Translations under genes and position numbers: made by a program
Notes under the pieces: model-generated
What the model saw: the letters and a program-made list of their open reading frames with translations, nothing else
Database searches by the model: none
Told to the model about the DNA's origin: nothing
Part shown: in pieces, positions 46,902 through 55,855 of the stretch
How the letters are laid out: each line of letters opens with the position of its first letter
Position numbering within the stretch: the stretch's first letter is position 1
From: Synechococcus sp. WH 5701
Lineage (GTDB): Bacteria > Cyanobacteriota > Cyanobacteriia > PCC-6307 > Cyanobiaceae
Direction: 5' to 3'
Assembly (NCBI RefSeq): GCF_000153045.1
Contig: NZ_CH724159.1
Coordinates: 1-64,000 of the forward strand
DNA length: 64,000 nucleotides

Positions 46902-46930
46902 TTGCCCGGACCGCCCTTCCCCCATACGAT
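46902..46930 (+). promoter_or_regulatory. Candidate promoter of the HU gene
   Basis: TTGCCC (46902-46907) and TACGAT (46925-46930) are 17 bases apart, each matching four of six consensus positions. They lie 88 bases upstream of the HU start codon in the 200-base gap before it. Confidence 0.4.
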
Positions 46931-47017
46931 TGGCGCGCTGTACCGTTCCGGCGCCGGCGAGAGGGTGTTTTTCCGCTCCGCCCAGCTCCCGCATTCTCCT
47001 GAAGGTTTTCGCCCCCG

Positions 47018-47293
47018 ATGAACAAAGCTGATCTCGTCAACCTCGTTGCGGTTCGCACCGAATTGACCAAGACCGAAGTGTCCAAGGTCGTCGACGCCGC
47101 GATCGAGACGATCGTCGACTCCGTCGTGGAAGGCAAGAAGGTTTCGATCCTGGGCTTCGGCTCCTTCGAGGCCCGCGAGCGCTCCGCCCGCCAGGGCCTC
47201 AACCCCAAGACCGGCGAAAAGATCAAGATCCCCGCCAAGCGCGTGCCGGCCTTCACGGCCGGCAAGCAGTTCAAGGACAAGGTCCAGAGCTGA
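47018..47293 (+). CDS. hupB: DNA-binding protein HU
   Basis: A 91-aa histone-like nucleoid protein. MNKADLVNLVAVRTELTKTE begins the dimerisation helices. GKKVSILGFGSFEARERSAR, then GLNPKTGEKIKIPAKRVPAF with the minor-groove-binding proline loop, is diagnostic. It is followed at once by the GluQ-like gene in the same frame, separated only by the TGA. Confidence 0.97.
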   Translation: MNKADLVNLVAVRTELTKTEVSKVVDAAIETIVDSVVEGKKVSILGFGSFEARERSARQGLNPKTGEKIKIPAKRVPAFTAGKQFKDKVQS

Positions 47294-47296
47294 GCC

Positions 47297-48316
47297 CTGG
47301 GGCTTCCTCTCCCTTCCCGGCTCGAACACCTGATCGAGGCGGCCGACCGGCGCCGCCTCCAGGGACCCACTGGGCGGTTCGCCCCATCCCCGAGCGGCCC
47401 GTTACACCTGGGCAACCTGCGCACGGCCCTGCTGGCCTGGCTGCAGGCCCGCCTGAGCGGTGGCCGCTTTTTGTTGCGCCACGACGACCTCGACCTCCCG
47501 CGCCAGCGCCCGGGGGCGATCGAGGCGATCGAGGCCGATCTGAGCTGGCTGGGGATCACCTGGGATGGACAGCCGCTGCGCCAGAGCGAGCGCACGGGGT
47601 TTTATGCGTCGGTGCTTTCGGCGTTTCGCCGCGGCGGGGCCCTCTATCCCTGCCGCTGCAGCCGTCGGATGCTGGCGGATCTCTCTGCCCCCCACGGCGG
47701 CTGGCCGCTCTATCCGGGCACCTGCCGGGATCAAGCCGTGGGCTGGGGGCCTCGGCAGGGCCGGCTGCCCAGCTGGCGACTGAGACTGGAGCCTGGACTC
47801 TTGCGCTGGCGGGAGGAGATCGGTCCCGAGGGCTGTCTGGAGGCGGCCACGCAGGTGGGCGATGTGGTGCTCCGCCGGGCTGATGGCTTCCTCGCCTATC
47901 ACCTCACCTCAGCCGTGGACGACCTGCTGCTGGCGGTGACCACCGTGGTGCGGGGCGCTGACCTCTGGCGTTCCACGGCGCCGCAGGTGGCGGTGAGCGA
48001 GCGGTTGGGGCGGCCGTTTGCCACCTCTTGGCATGTGCCCCTCTGGCTGGATGAGCGTGGGCAGCGGCTGGCCAAGCGGCAGGCGGCTCTGGGGCTGGAG
48101 CCCCTGCGGCAGGAGGGGCTCGATGCGGCGGCGGTGATCGGCCGGATGGCGGCCAGCCTGGAGCTGGTGCCCACCGGCAGCCGCCTGAGCGCGGCGGAGC
48201 TGCTGCAGGAGATGGATCTTGCGAGCCTGCAGGTTCAGCTGCGTCGAGGGGCCGAAGGGCTGGGAACTCTTAAGGAAGGTTTCGGGATCAAATGCCCGAC
48301 TTTGAGATCAGACTGA
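47297..48316 (+). CDS. gluQ: Glutamyl-Q tRNA(Asp) synthetase-like protein
   Basis: A GluRS-like paralogue without the anticodon-binding domain that attaches glutamate to queuosine of tRNA(Asp). The catalytic core shows TGRFAPSPSGPLHLGNLRTA with the HIGH-type motif HLGN, then LLRHDDLDLPRQRPGAIEAI. The zinc-type Cys segment is PCRCSRRM, and the second signature is represented by QRLAKRQAA. The HIGH region has no in-frame ATG, GTG or TTG upstream; the first such codon (TTG 47471) lies beyond it. CTG 47297, three bases after the HU stop, or CTG 47330 is the likely start; the listed start is inferred from family length (about 339 aa). Confidence 0.85.
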   Translation: MGLPLPSRLEHLIEAADRRRLQGPTGRFAPSPSGPLHLGNLRTALLAWLQARLSGGRFLLRHDDLDLPRQRPGAIEAIEADLSWLGITWDGQPLRQSERTGFYASVLSAFRRGGALYPCRCSRRMLADLSAPHGGWPLYPGTCRDQAVGWGPRQGRLPSWRLRLEPGLLRWREEIGPEGCLEAATQVGDVVLRRADGFLAYHLTSAVDDLLLAVTTVVRGADLWRSTAPQVAVSERLGRPFATSWHVPLWLDERGQRLAKRQAALGLEPLRQEGLDAAAVIGRMAASLELVPTGSRLSAAELLQEMDLASLQVQLRRGAEGLGTLKEGFGIKCPTLRSD

Positions 48317-48544
48317 TCAACTACGCACCGGAGCATTTCCGTGTCCAGCTCCAGTCCGGAACGTCTCGTCAGTCCGGAGCGCTTCTCTCAAAAACATCCA
48401 GATCGTGAAGGAGTTCCGCCACGGGTGGTGGTGTCTTTCCCCGGCGCACTTGAAGCAGCCTCCGATCTTCGTGCTCCCGAGTCCTACCCCCACGTTCTCA
48501 CCCATCCAGCCCGTCCGTCCACGTCGGTGAGCGGCTCAGCACAG

Positions 48545-48688
48545 ATGGTTTCCAAGCGCTGCAGCCACTGTGGTGGCAGTGGGGTGCTGCGCCTAGGCGG
48601 GCACAGCTTCCGCACCTGCCTTGACTGCCTCGGCCAGGGCAGCCTTGCTGATCATCTGGCCGCCCCCCGCGACATCAGCGCTGCCTGA
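48545..48688 (+). CDS. Small DnaJ-like zinc-ribbon protein
   Basis: A 47-aa product with two C-x2-C knuckles, CSHCGGSGVLR and CLDCLGQGS, matching one half of the DnaJ Cys-rich (CxxCxGxG) domain. ATG at 48545 gives this compact form. The frame is open back to GTG 48341 (115 aa) but that extension is low-complexity. Related tiny proteins occur in picocyanobacteria as I recall. A role in zinc-dependent protein binding or disulfide chemistry is inference. Confidence 0.65.
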   Translation: MVSKRCSHCGGSGVLRLGGHSFRTCLDCLGQGSLADHLAAPRDISAA

Positions 48689-48791
48689 GTTTTTTCTGGC
48701 GCCAGATGAAGAAGGCCGCTGTGGCCACCACCACCCCCAGGGGCAAGGCGGTGAGCAGCAGCAGGATCACGGCGGTCCAGTCGGTGTACAT
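48675..48791 (-). CDS. Single-helix membrane miniprotein (38 aa)
   Basis: ATG at 48791 starts MYTDWTAVILLLLTALPLGV, followed by VVATAAFFIWRQKKLRQR and a stop. The layout is a short N-terminus, one transmembrane helix of about 24 residues, and a basic C-terminus, like the small subunits of thylakoid complexes (PSI, PSII, NDH-1, cytochrome b6f). I cannot match it to a specific one. It overlaps the zinc-ribbon gene end by 14 bases on the opposite strand and lies 53 bases after the hypE stop region, same strand, 53 bases downstream of hypE. Confidence 0.6.
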   Translation of the reverse strand: MYTDWTAVILLLLTALPLGVVVATAAFFIWRQKKLRQR

Positions 48792-48844
48792 GACTGCTCA
48801 AGGGAACAGACCCCATCATCCCAGCCACCAGGTGCCCCTGGCCC

Positions 48845-49876
48845 TCAGCAGATTCGGGGCAACAATTCGCCCCGGCCCAGCTCCAGGGGGCGGCGCACCC
48901 CCAGGGAGGTTTCCAGCAGCAACGCCTCCCCTCCGATCCGGCCGATGACCGCGGCGCTCGACTGCTCGTGGCGCAGCAGTTTCAGGGCATCCTGCGCCTG
49001 AGACGCCGGCAACATCATCACGAAGCGCCCCTCGCTGGCCATGGTGAGCGGATCGAGGCCCAGCAGCTCGCAGGCCGTGGCCACGGCGGCATGGACCGGT
49101 ACCACCGCCTCGTGCACCAGGCCCCCCAGGCCGGCGTCGCGGCAGAGCTCATGCAGGGCGGCCGCCAGTCCACCACGGGTGAGGTCGCGCAGGGCATGCA
49201 GCTCCAGGCCGGCTGCCAGCAACGCCTGGACGCTGCCGTGCAGCGGGGCCAGATCACTCTCCAGGCTGGTGCTGAATCCCAGCTCCTCCCTGGCCGCCAG
49301 GATGGCCAGGCCGTGGCGGCCCAGGTCGCCACTCACCAGGATCGCGTCGCCGCTGCGGATCGCGGACGGCCCGATCGACACGCCGGCAGGAATCCGTCCG
49401 ATCCCAGCGGTGGTCATGAACAGGCCGTCGGCCTTGCCCCTCTCCACCACCTTGGTGTCTCCCGTGACCACCGACACACCACAGCGGGCCGCGGCGGCAG
49501 CGGCGGAGCTCAGCACCCGGCTCAGGATGCTCAGGGGCAGCCCTTCCTCCAGGATCAGGCCGAGGCTGAGGGCCAGGGGTGTGGCCCCCAGCATCGCCAG
49601 ATCGTTGACGGTGCCGAACACCGCCAGTGCGCCGATGTCACCGCCGGGAAACTCCAGGGGCCGCACCACATGACCGTCGGTGCTGAAGGCCAGCTCTCCG
49701 GCCTCTGTCGTCAGGCTGGCGGCGTCGAGCAGCACGCCGTCTGTGGCTCCCAGGGCCGGCAGGATCACCTGCTCCAGCAGCCGCTGGCTGAGTAGCCCAC
49801 CGCCCCCGTGGCCGAGCAGAACCACCGCGCCGTCATCGGCACTGATGGGACAGGGGAAGTCCAGCGGTGCGGCCAT
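48845..49876 (-). CDS. hypE: Hydrogenase maturation protein HypE
   Basis: It dehydrates a C-terminal thiocarbamate (343 aa) to thiocyanate, providing CN ligands for the NiFe active site. The essential C-terminal Cys is present (sequence ends LLPRIC). ATP-binding PurM-like features include GHGGGGLLSQRLLEQ, EFPGGDIGALAVFGTVNDLA, VTGDTKVVERGKADG and LTRGGLAAALHEL. It is last in the hox-hyp cluster, 3 bases after hypD. Confidence 0.96.
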   Translation of the reverse strand: MAAPLDFPCPISADDGAVVLLGHGGGGLLSQRLLEQVILPALGATDGVLLDAASLTTEAGELAFSTDGHVVRPLEFPGGDIGALAVFGTVNDLAMLGATPLALSLGLILEEGLPLSILSRVLSSAAAAAARCGVSVVTGDTKVVERGKADGLFMTTAGIGRIPAGVSIGPSAIRSGDAILVSGDLGRHGLAILAAREELGFSTSLESDLAPLHGSVQALLAAGLELHALRDLTRGGLAAALHELCRDAGLGGLVHEAVVPVHAAVATACELLGLDPLTMASEGRFVMMLPASQAQDALKLLRHEQSSAAVIGRIGGEALLLETSLGVRRPLELGRGELLPRIC

Positions 49877-49879
49877 GGA

Positions 49880-50983
49880 TCAGCTCCGGGAGCGGTAGCG
49901 CCAGTAGGCGGCGCAGGCCCCTTCCGCCGACACCATCGGGGCTCCCAGGGGGCGCTCGGGTGTGCAGCCCCGGCCGAAGCGGGGACAGGCATCGGGGCGG
50001 GCTAACCCCTGCAGCACCCGGCCGCTGATGCAGCCTTGGGCGTCGGTGTCGGTGTCGGTGCCTGGCCGGGCCGCCGGCAGGAAGCGCCGTGCCGCGTCGA
50101 GGCTGTCGTAGGGAGGGCGCAGACACAGCCCGCTGTCGGGCAGCACCCCCAGGCCGCGCCAGTGCTGGTCGCAGGTCGTGAACACCTGTGAGATCAGGGC
50201 GCGGGCGGAGGCATTGCCCTCCCCCGCGCCGGCCCGTGGGTAGGCGTCCTCCACCCGGGCCTTGCCGTGCTCCAGCTGCCGTACGGCTCGCAGCATCCCC
50301 TCCAGCAGGTCGTGCGGTTCGAAGCCGCTGATCACGATCGGCACCCCGTAACGCGCCGCGATCGGCACGTACTCCTGGCTGCCCATCACGGTGCAAACAT
50401 GACCCGCGGCCAGAAAGCCCTGCACCCGGCCTTCCGGCGCGGCCAGGATCGCCTCCATCGCCGGCGGCACCCGCACGTGTGACACCAGCAGGCTGAGGTT
50501 CCGTGCGCCACTGCTCCAGGCCTGGTGGGCGAGCAGGGCGGTGGCCGGGGCGGTGGTTTCGAAGCCCACCGCGAGGAACACCACCTGCCGCTCGGGATGA
50601 GACCTCGCCAGAGCCAGCACGTCGAGGGGTGCGGTCACCACGCGCACGTCGGCTCCGCTGGCGCGGGCTTCGAGCAGGTGGGAAGGGCCCGTTCCCGGCA
50701 CCCGCAACATGTCGCCGTAGGAGCAGAGGATCACCTCCGGCAGGGCCGCCAGCTGAAGGGCCCGATCGATCGTCTCCGCCGCAGTGACGCAGACCGGACA
50801 GCCGGGCCCATGGATCAGCTCCAGCTGCGGGGGGATCAGCTGATCGAGGCCGTGGCGCAGGATCGCGTGGGTCTGGCCGCCGCAGACCTCCATCAGCGTC
50901 CAGCTCCTGCTGATCTCGGCGTGCAGCGCGTCGAGCAGCCGCTGCACCTGCTGCCGCTGACGGTGGAGGGGGCTGCCGCTCAT
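49880..50983 (-). CDS. hypD: Hydrogenase maturation protein HypD
   Basis: The iron-sulphur scaffold (367 aa) on which the Fe(CN)2CO unit is built with HypC. Conserved motifs: MEVCGGQTHAILRHG, IHGPGCPVCVT (two reactive Cys), GFETTAPATALL, AAGHVCTVMG and GFEPHDLLEGM. The [4Fe-4S] Cys are in the C-terminal part (CISGRVLQG, CPRFGRGCTPERPLGAPM, GACAAYWRY). Its start overlaps the stop of the dihydroorotate-dehydrogenase-like gene by 4 bases. Confidence 0.96.
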   Translation of the reverse strand: MSGSPLHRQRQQVQRLLDALHAEISRSWTLMEVCGGQTHAILRHGLDQLIPPQLELIHGPGCPVCVTAAETIDRALQLAALPEVILCSYGDMLRVPGTGPSHLLEARASGADVRVVTAPLDVLALARSHPERQVVFLAVGFETTAPATALLAHQAWSSGARNLSLLVSHVRVPPAMEAILAAPEGRVQGFLAAGHVCTVMGSQEYVPIAARYGVPIVISGFEPHDLLEGMLRAVRQLEHGKARVEDAYPRAGAGEGNASARALISQVFTTCDQHWRGLGVLPDSGLCLRPPYDSLDAARRFLPAARPGTDTDTDAQGCISGRVLQGLARPDACPRFGRGCTPERPLGAPMVSAEGACAAYWRYRSRS

Positions 50984-52002
50984 GGACCCCAGGCCATGCC
51001 CATCGGATCAGCGGAGATGGCCCGCAGGTACTGGGCCCGCTCGAAGCTGGCGGGGTCGGGGCAGCGCTGCTGGCTCATGCAACCCAGCAGTTCCCGGGCG
51101 GAGCCATGGCCATGCTCCTCCAGCCAGTGGCTCAACTCGGCGGTCAGCGTCTGGAGGTGCTGCGGGCCGTGGCGCAGCAGCGCCGACACCACCATCGTCA
51201 CGCTGGCGCCCACCATCAGCATCCGCACCACGTCGGTGCCATGGCTGATGCCGCCGCTGGCGGCGAACTCCAGGGGAACCCGCCCGTGCAACAGGGCGAT
51301 CCAGCGCAGGGGAAGCCGCTGATCCGCCGCTGAACTGAGCAGCAGGTTCGCGCGAGGCTCAAGGGTCTCGATGTCGATGTCGGGCTGGTAGAAGCGGTTG
51401 AACAGCACCAGGGCGCGGGCTCCGGCGGCCTGCAGTTGATGGGCCAGGTGGCTGAGATTGGTGTAGTAGGGGCTGAGCTTCACCGCCACGGGCAGGCTGG
51501 TGGCGGTGCAGACGCTGCGCACGATCTCCACCTGGGCCGCTTCCATGGCGTTGGCGTCCAGGCTGCGGTCGGTGGGGACCGCATAGAGATTGAGCTCGAT
51601 CGCCGCGGCCCCGGCCTGCTCCACCGCCCGGGCGATCTCTTCCCAGTGCCCCTCCTCTGTGCCGTTGAGGCTGGCGATGATGGGGATATCGACCCGCCGT
51701 CGGGCGGTTTCGATCTCGTGGAGATACCCCTCAACCCCAAGGTGACGGGGCTCGAGGTTGGGCTGATAGCTGAGGGCTTCGGGGTAACTCTCGCTGCCCT
51801 GATGCCGATGGTGCTCCCAGTCCTGCCAGTCGCGCTCGATCTGCTCCAGGAAGAGGGAGTGGAGCACCACCGCCGCAGCCCCGGCCTCGGCCAGGCGCGG
51901 GATGTGGTCGGGGTCGCCGCTCAGGGGGGCGGCGGCTCCCACCACGAGGGGGGAGGCCAGGGGCAGGCCGAGGTAATGGCTGCTGAGGTCGGGGCCGCTC
52001 AT
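50980..52002 (-). CDS. Dihydroorotate dehydrogenase-like flavoprotein
   Basis: A 340-aa FMN barrel protein of the PyrD class 1B/DHOD-like group. Motifs: NLYAVPTDRSLDANAMEAAQ in place of the usual N-active-site block, LPVAVKLSPYYTN, ALVLFNRFYQPDIDIETLE and ASGGISHGTDVVRMLMVGAS. The position directly after nifJ, with a 4-base overlap, recurs in cyanobacteria and other anaerobic-metabolism clusters, where such genes are annotated as DHOD-like rather than as the biosynthetic PyrD. Its electron acceptor and substrate are unknown. Confidence 0.85.
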   Translation of the reverse strand: MSGPDLSSHYLGLPLASPLVVGAAAPLSGDPDHIPRLAEAGAAAVVLHSLFLEQIERDWQDWEHHRHQGSESYPEALSYQPNLEPRHLGVEGYLHEIETARRRVDIPIIASLNGTEEGHWEEIARAVEQAGAAAIELNLYAVPTDRSLDANAMEAAQVEIVRSVCTATSLPVAVKLSPYYTNLSHLAHQLQAAGARALVLFNRFYQPDIDIETLEPRANLLLSSAADQRLPLRWIALLHGRVPLEFAASGGISHGTDVVRMLMVGASVTMVVSALLRHGPQHLQTLTAELSHWLEEHGHGSARELLGCMSQQRCPDPASFERAQYLRAISADPMGMAWGP

Positions 52003-55000
52003 GGTTCCGCCATCCGCTCGTAGCGCTCCCAGCGCTGGCGGGCCTCCTGCTGGGCCTGGTGGGTGAGGGTCCGTGCCTGATCCGGATGGCTGTAGGTCAG
52101 CAGGCGGAACCGGTTCTCGCTGGCCATCGCTTCCGCCATCGGCAGCGTCGGGGCCCGCGAATCCAGGATCAGGGGGTTCTCGCCCCGCTCGACGCGGCGG
52201 GGGTCGTGGCGGTAGAGCAGCCAGCGCCCGGAGTCCACCGCCCGCTTCTGCTGCGTCATGCCCTGGGCCATGTCGATGCCATGGGCGATGCAGTGGGAGT
52301 AGGCCAGGATCAGCGAGGGACCTGGGAAGGATTCAGCCTCGAGAAATGCCCTGAGGGTGTGCTCGTCGCGGGCGCCCATCGCCACGCTAGCTACGTAGAC
52401 GTGGCCGTAGGACATCGCCATCAGCCCCAGATCCTTCTTGGCGGTGGTCTTGCCGCCGCTGGCGAACTTGGCCACGGCGCCCAGGGGGGTGGCCTTCGAC
52501 ATCTGGCCGCCGGTGTTGGAGTACACCTCGGTGTCGAGCACCAGGATGTTGACGTCGGTGCCGCTGGCCAGCACGTGGTCGATGCCGGCGGAGCCGATGT
52601 CGTAGGCCCAGCCGTCGCCTCCGATCAACCAGACGCTCCGCTTGACCAGATCGTCGGCCAGGGAGAGCAGGGTGCGGGCGGCCTCGGCGCGGGAGGGCTC
52701 CAGCAGGGAGCGCAGCTCCGCCACCCGCAGCCGCTGCTCGTGGATGCCCGCTTCGTCGCTCTGATCCGCCTCGATCAGGGCCGTTGCCAGCGCCCCCGGC
52801 ACCCAGGCCCCGCTCCCGGCGGCGAGCTCGTGCAGCAGCTGCTGCGCCATCGCCCGGCGCTGGTCGAAGGCAAGACGGAAGCCGAGACCGAATTCCGCGT
52901 TGTCCTCGAACAGGGAGTTGCTCCAGGCGGGGCCTCGGCCTTCACCATTGGCACTCCACGGGGTGGTGGGCAGGTTGCCGCCGTAGATCGAGGAGCAGCC
53001 GGTGGCGTTGGCCACCACCATGCGGTCACCGAACAGCTGGCTGGCGAGCTTGATGTAGGGGGTCTCGCCGCAGCCACCGCAGGCGCCGGAGAACTCGAAC
53101 AGGGGTTCCTGCAGCTGCTGCTGGCGGATGTGGCGGAGGTCGAGGTCGCGCCGGTCCGGGCTGGGCAGGCCCAGGGCGTAGTCCCAGTGACTGCGCAGCT
53201 TCTCCCGCAAGGGGCGTTGCGGGGCCATGTTGATCGCCTTGTGCCGCGGCTCGGTGCGGTCGCGGGCCGGGCAGACCTCCACGCACAGACCGCAACCGGT
53301 GCAGTCTTCGCCGGCCACCTGGAGGGTGAAGCTGAGGCCGCTCCAGTGGGGGTCACGGGCGGCCGTGCTCGCGAAGCCCTCCGGTGCGTCCGCCAGGGCA
53401 GCCGGCTCGACCACCTTGGCCCGGATTGCGGCGTGGGGACAGACCATCACGCACTTGCCGCATTGCACGCAGATGTCGTCGTCCCACACCGGGACCGATT
53501 CGGCGATGTTGCGCTTCTCCCAGCGGGCCGTGCCGGAGGCGAAGGTGCCATCCGGAGGCAGGGCACTCACCGGCAGGCGGTCCCCCTGGCGTGCCAGCTG
53601 CGGCGCGATCAGTTCACGCACCCATGCCGGGGCTGAGGCCAGGGGGTCCGGTAGAGCCTTCCGTTCGGTGCTCGCCACGCCCTCGCCCACCGCTCCGATC
53701 GGCACCGGCCTCAGGCGGCTCAGGGCCATGTCGACGGCCGCCAGATTGCTGCGCACCACCCGCTCACCCTTGCCGCCGTAGCTGTGGCGGATCGCGCCGC
53801 GGATCGCCTCGAGGGCCTGCTCCTGCGGCATCACCCCGGCGGCGGCGAAGAAGGCCACCTGCATCACGGTGTTGATCCGCCCCCCCAGACCGAGTTCCCG
53901 GGCGATCGCCGAGGCCTCGATCGCCAGCACCTTGAGATCGCGCTCGACGATCCGCTCCTGCACCGCCCGGGGCAGCCGCGGCCACACCTGCTCTGCCGGC
54001 CAGGGACTGTTCAGCAGCAGGGTGGCCCCTGGCAGAGCTTCCGCCAGCAGATCGAAGCGCTCGAAGAAGTCCCAGTGGTGGCAGGCCACCAGGCGGGCCT
54101 GGCGCACCAGGTGGGTGGAGCGGATCGGCTCCGGTCCGAAGCGCAGGTGGGAGACCGTGACCGCCCCCGACTTCTTGGAGTCGTAGACGAAGTAGCCCTG
54201 GGCGTGCAGCGCAGTGGCCGCCCCGATGATCTTGATGGTGGACTTGCTGGCCCCCACCGTGCCGTCGGAGCCGAGTCCATACAGGATTGCGGCGAAGGGC
54301 GCGCCTGGGTCGCCGCCGGCTTGGTGGTCAGCATCCCTGCCGCTGTCGTCCTCCAGCGGCAGGGAGCGGTGGGTCACGTCGTCGTCGATGCCGACGGTGA
54401 AGGGGTTGGGGCTGTCGGGTCGCTCCAGGGCCGCGAACACCGCCCGCACCATGGCCGGCGTGAACTCCTTCGAGGCCAGGCCGTAGCGGCCGCCCAGCAG
54501 GCGCGGCAGGGGTGAGCCCGTCCAGCCCTCGCGCAGGGCATTGGAGACATCGAGGTAGAGGGGCTCGCCGCCGCTGCCCGGTTCCTTGCAGCGATCGAGC
54601 ACCGCGATCGACCGGGTCGTGGCCGGCAGGGCCCGCAGCAGGCGAGCGCCATCGAACGGCCGATACAGCCGCACCTTCAGCACCCCCACCCTGGTGCCGC
54701 TGGCCGTGAGCGCGTCGACGGTCTCATGGGCCGTTTCGCAGCCCGACCCCATCAGCACGAGCACCCGTTCGGCCTCTGGATGGCCGTGGTACTCGAAGAG
54801 CTCATAGGCGCGTCCGCTCAGGGCGGCGAAGGCGTCCATCGCCTCCTGCACCAGGCCGGGTGCGGCGTCGTGGAACGGATTGGCGGCCTCACGGGCCTGG
54901 AAGGCCACGTCGGGGTTCTGGCTGGTGCCGCGGATCACCGGGTGATCGGGGCTGAGCCCGCGCCCGCGGTGGGCGGTGATCAGCTCTTCGGGGATCAGCG

Positions 55001-55571
55001 CGCGCAACAGGTCGTCCTCGATCAGCTCCACGGTCTGCAGTTCGTGGGAGGTGCGGAAGCCGTCGAAGAAGTGCACCACGGGCAGGCGGCTGCGCAGGCT
55101 GGCCAGGCTGGCGATGGCGGCGAAATCACCGGTCTCCTGCACCGAGGACGAACAGAGCAGGGCGCAGCCCGTGCCGCGCACGGCCATCACGTCGCTGTGG
55201 TCACCGAAGATCGAGAGGGCCTGGCCCGCGAGGGCGCGGGACGCCACGTGAACCACTGTGGCGGTGAGCTCCCCGGCGATCTTGTAGAGGTTGGGCAGCA
55301 TCAGCAGCAACCCCTGGGAGGCGGTGAAGGTGGTGGTGAGTGCACCGGCCTGCAAGGCGCCGTGCAACACACCCGCGGCCCCGCCCTCGCTCTGCATCTC
55401 CACCACCCGGGGCACCGTTCCCCAGAGGTTTGGCCGACCCTCGGCGGCCCAGCCATCGGCCCATTCCCCCATCGGCGAGGCCGGCGTGATCGGATAGATC
55501 GCCATCACCTCGTTCAGCCGGTAGGCGACGCGGGCCACCGCTTCGTTGCCATCGAGGGTTGCCCGGGTCAT
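51999..55571 (-). CDS. nifJ: Pyruvate:ferredoxin (flavodoxin) oxidoreductase
   Basis: A single-chain PFOR of 1190 aa that oxidises pyruvate to acetyl-CoA and CO2 while reducing ferredoxin or flavodoxin. The N-terminal domain I begins TLDGNEAVARVAYRLNEVMA with YPITPASPMGE. The [4Fe-4S] domain has [16 protein letters not shown] and CTGCGLCVEVCPARD. ACGGCGETPYIKLASQL brings the proximal-cluster Cys, and thiamine pyrophosphate binding is at GGDGWAYDIGSAGIDH followed by TEVYSNTGGQMSKATP. All domains are present. It sits inside the hyp operon between hypC and the DHOD-like gene, linking pyruvate oxidation to hydrogenase function. Confidence 0.96.
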   Translation of the reverse strand: MTRATLDGNEAVARVAYRLNEVMAIYPITPASPMGEWADGWAAEGRPNLWGTVPRVVEMQSEGGAAGVLHGALQAGALTTTFTASQGLLLMLPNLYKIAGELTATVVHVASRALAGQALSIFGDHSDVMAVRGTGCALLCSSSVQETGDFAAIASLASLRSRLPVVHFFDGFRTSHELQTVELIEDDLLRALIPEELITAHRGRGLSPDHPVIRGTSQNPDVAFQAREAANPFHDAAPGLVQEAMDAFAALSGRAYELFEYHGHPEAERVLVLMGSGCETAHETVDALTASGTRVGVLKVRLYRPFDGARLLRALPATTRSIAVLDRCKEPGSGGEPLYLDVSNALREGWTGSPLPRLLGGRYGLASKEFTPAMVRAVFAALERPDSPNPFTVGIDDDVTHRSLPLEDDSGRDADHQAGGDPGAPFAAILYGLGSDGTVGASKSTIKIIGAATALHAQGYFVYDSKKSGAVTVSHLRFGPEPIRSTHLVRQARLVACHHWDFFERFDLLAEALPGATLLLNSPWPAEQVWPRLPRAVQERIVERDLKVLAIEASAIARELGLGGRINTVMQVAFFAAAGVMPQEQALEAIRGAIRHSYGGKGERVVRSNLAAVDMALSRLRPVPIGAVGEGVASTERKALPDPLASAPAWVRELIAPQLARQGDRLPVSALPPDGTFASGTARWEKRNIAESVPVWDDDICVQCGKCVMVCPHAAIRAKVVEPAALADAPEGFASTAARDPHWSGLSFTLQVAGEDCTGCGLCVEVCPARDRTEPRHKAINMAPQRPLREKLRSHWDYALGLPSPDRRDLDLRHIRQQQLQEPLFEFSGACGGCGETPYIKLASQLFGDRMVVANATGCSSIYGGNLPTTPWSANGEGRGPAWSNSLFEDNAEFGLGFRLAFDQRRAMAQQLLHELAAGSGAWVPGALATALIEADQSDEAGIHEQRLRVAELRSLLEPSRAEAARTLLSLADDLVKRSVWLIGGDGWAYDIGSAGIDHVLASGTDVNILVLDTEVYSNTGGQMSKATPLGAVAKFASGGKTTAKKDLGLMAMSYGHVYVASVAMGARDEHTLRAFLEAESFPGPSLILAYSHCIAHGIDMAQGMTQQKRAVDSGRWLLYRHDPRRVERGENPLILDSRAPTLPMAEAMASENRFRLLTYSHPDQARTLTHQAQQEARQRWERYERMAEP

Positions 55572-55601
55572 CTGTTCGGCTCCGCCATGACGATCACCTC
55601 C

Positions 55602-55811
55602 TCAGGGTTGGACGATGCTCAGGGCGAAGCCCACGTGCACCAGCAGCTGGTCGCCCACAACCGCCTCGGGCACACAGGCCAGGCTCACCTCGCGGCGTAC
55701 GCCCGAGAACTCCACCAGGCCCATGCGCCACAGGGCGGGGTCCTCCTCGGGACGATCCGCTGGTCGGCGATCCTCGATCCGGATCAGCTCCCCCGCTATG
55801 GCCAGACACAT
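55602..55811 (-). CDS. hypC: Hydrogenase maturation chaperone HypC
   Basis: A 69-aa OB-fold chaperone that carries the Fe(CN)2CO unit with HypD and docks on the HoxH precursor. The essential N-terminal Cys is present (MCLAIAGELIRIED), and the family core VEFSGVRREVSLACVPEAVV and GDQLLVHVGFALSIV is clear. The start at 55811 is fixed by MCLAI. Located 44 bases after hypF and 30 before nifJ. A 19-residue acidic/basic loop (RRPADRPEEDP) is a mild insertion. Confidence 0.94.
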   Translation of the reverse strand: MCLAIAGELIRIEDRRPADRPEEDPALWRMGLVEFSGVRREVSLACVPEAVVGDQLLVHVGFALSIVQP

Positions 55812-55855
55812 CGGACCCTCCGTCAGGGCGTGGCCCCCGCGGGCCTTCCCCGGTT

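Noticed and set aside
48292..48408. A 38-codon plus-strand frame starting MPDFEIRLINYAPEHFRVQ
   Set aside because: It follows gluQ closely and has a plausible start, but the second half is low-complexity and overlaps another open frame; not enough support.
52059..53636. A 525-codon open frame opposite nifJ
   Set aside because: Antisense shadow of nifJ; no motifs.
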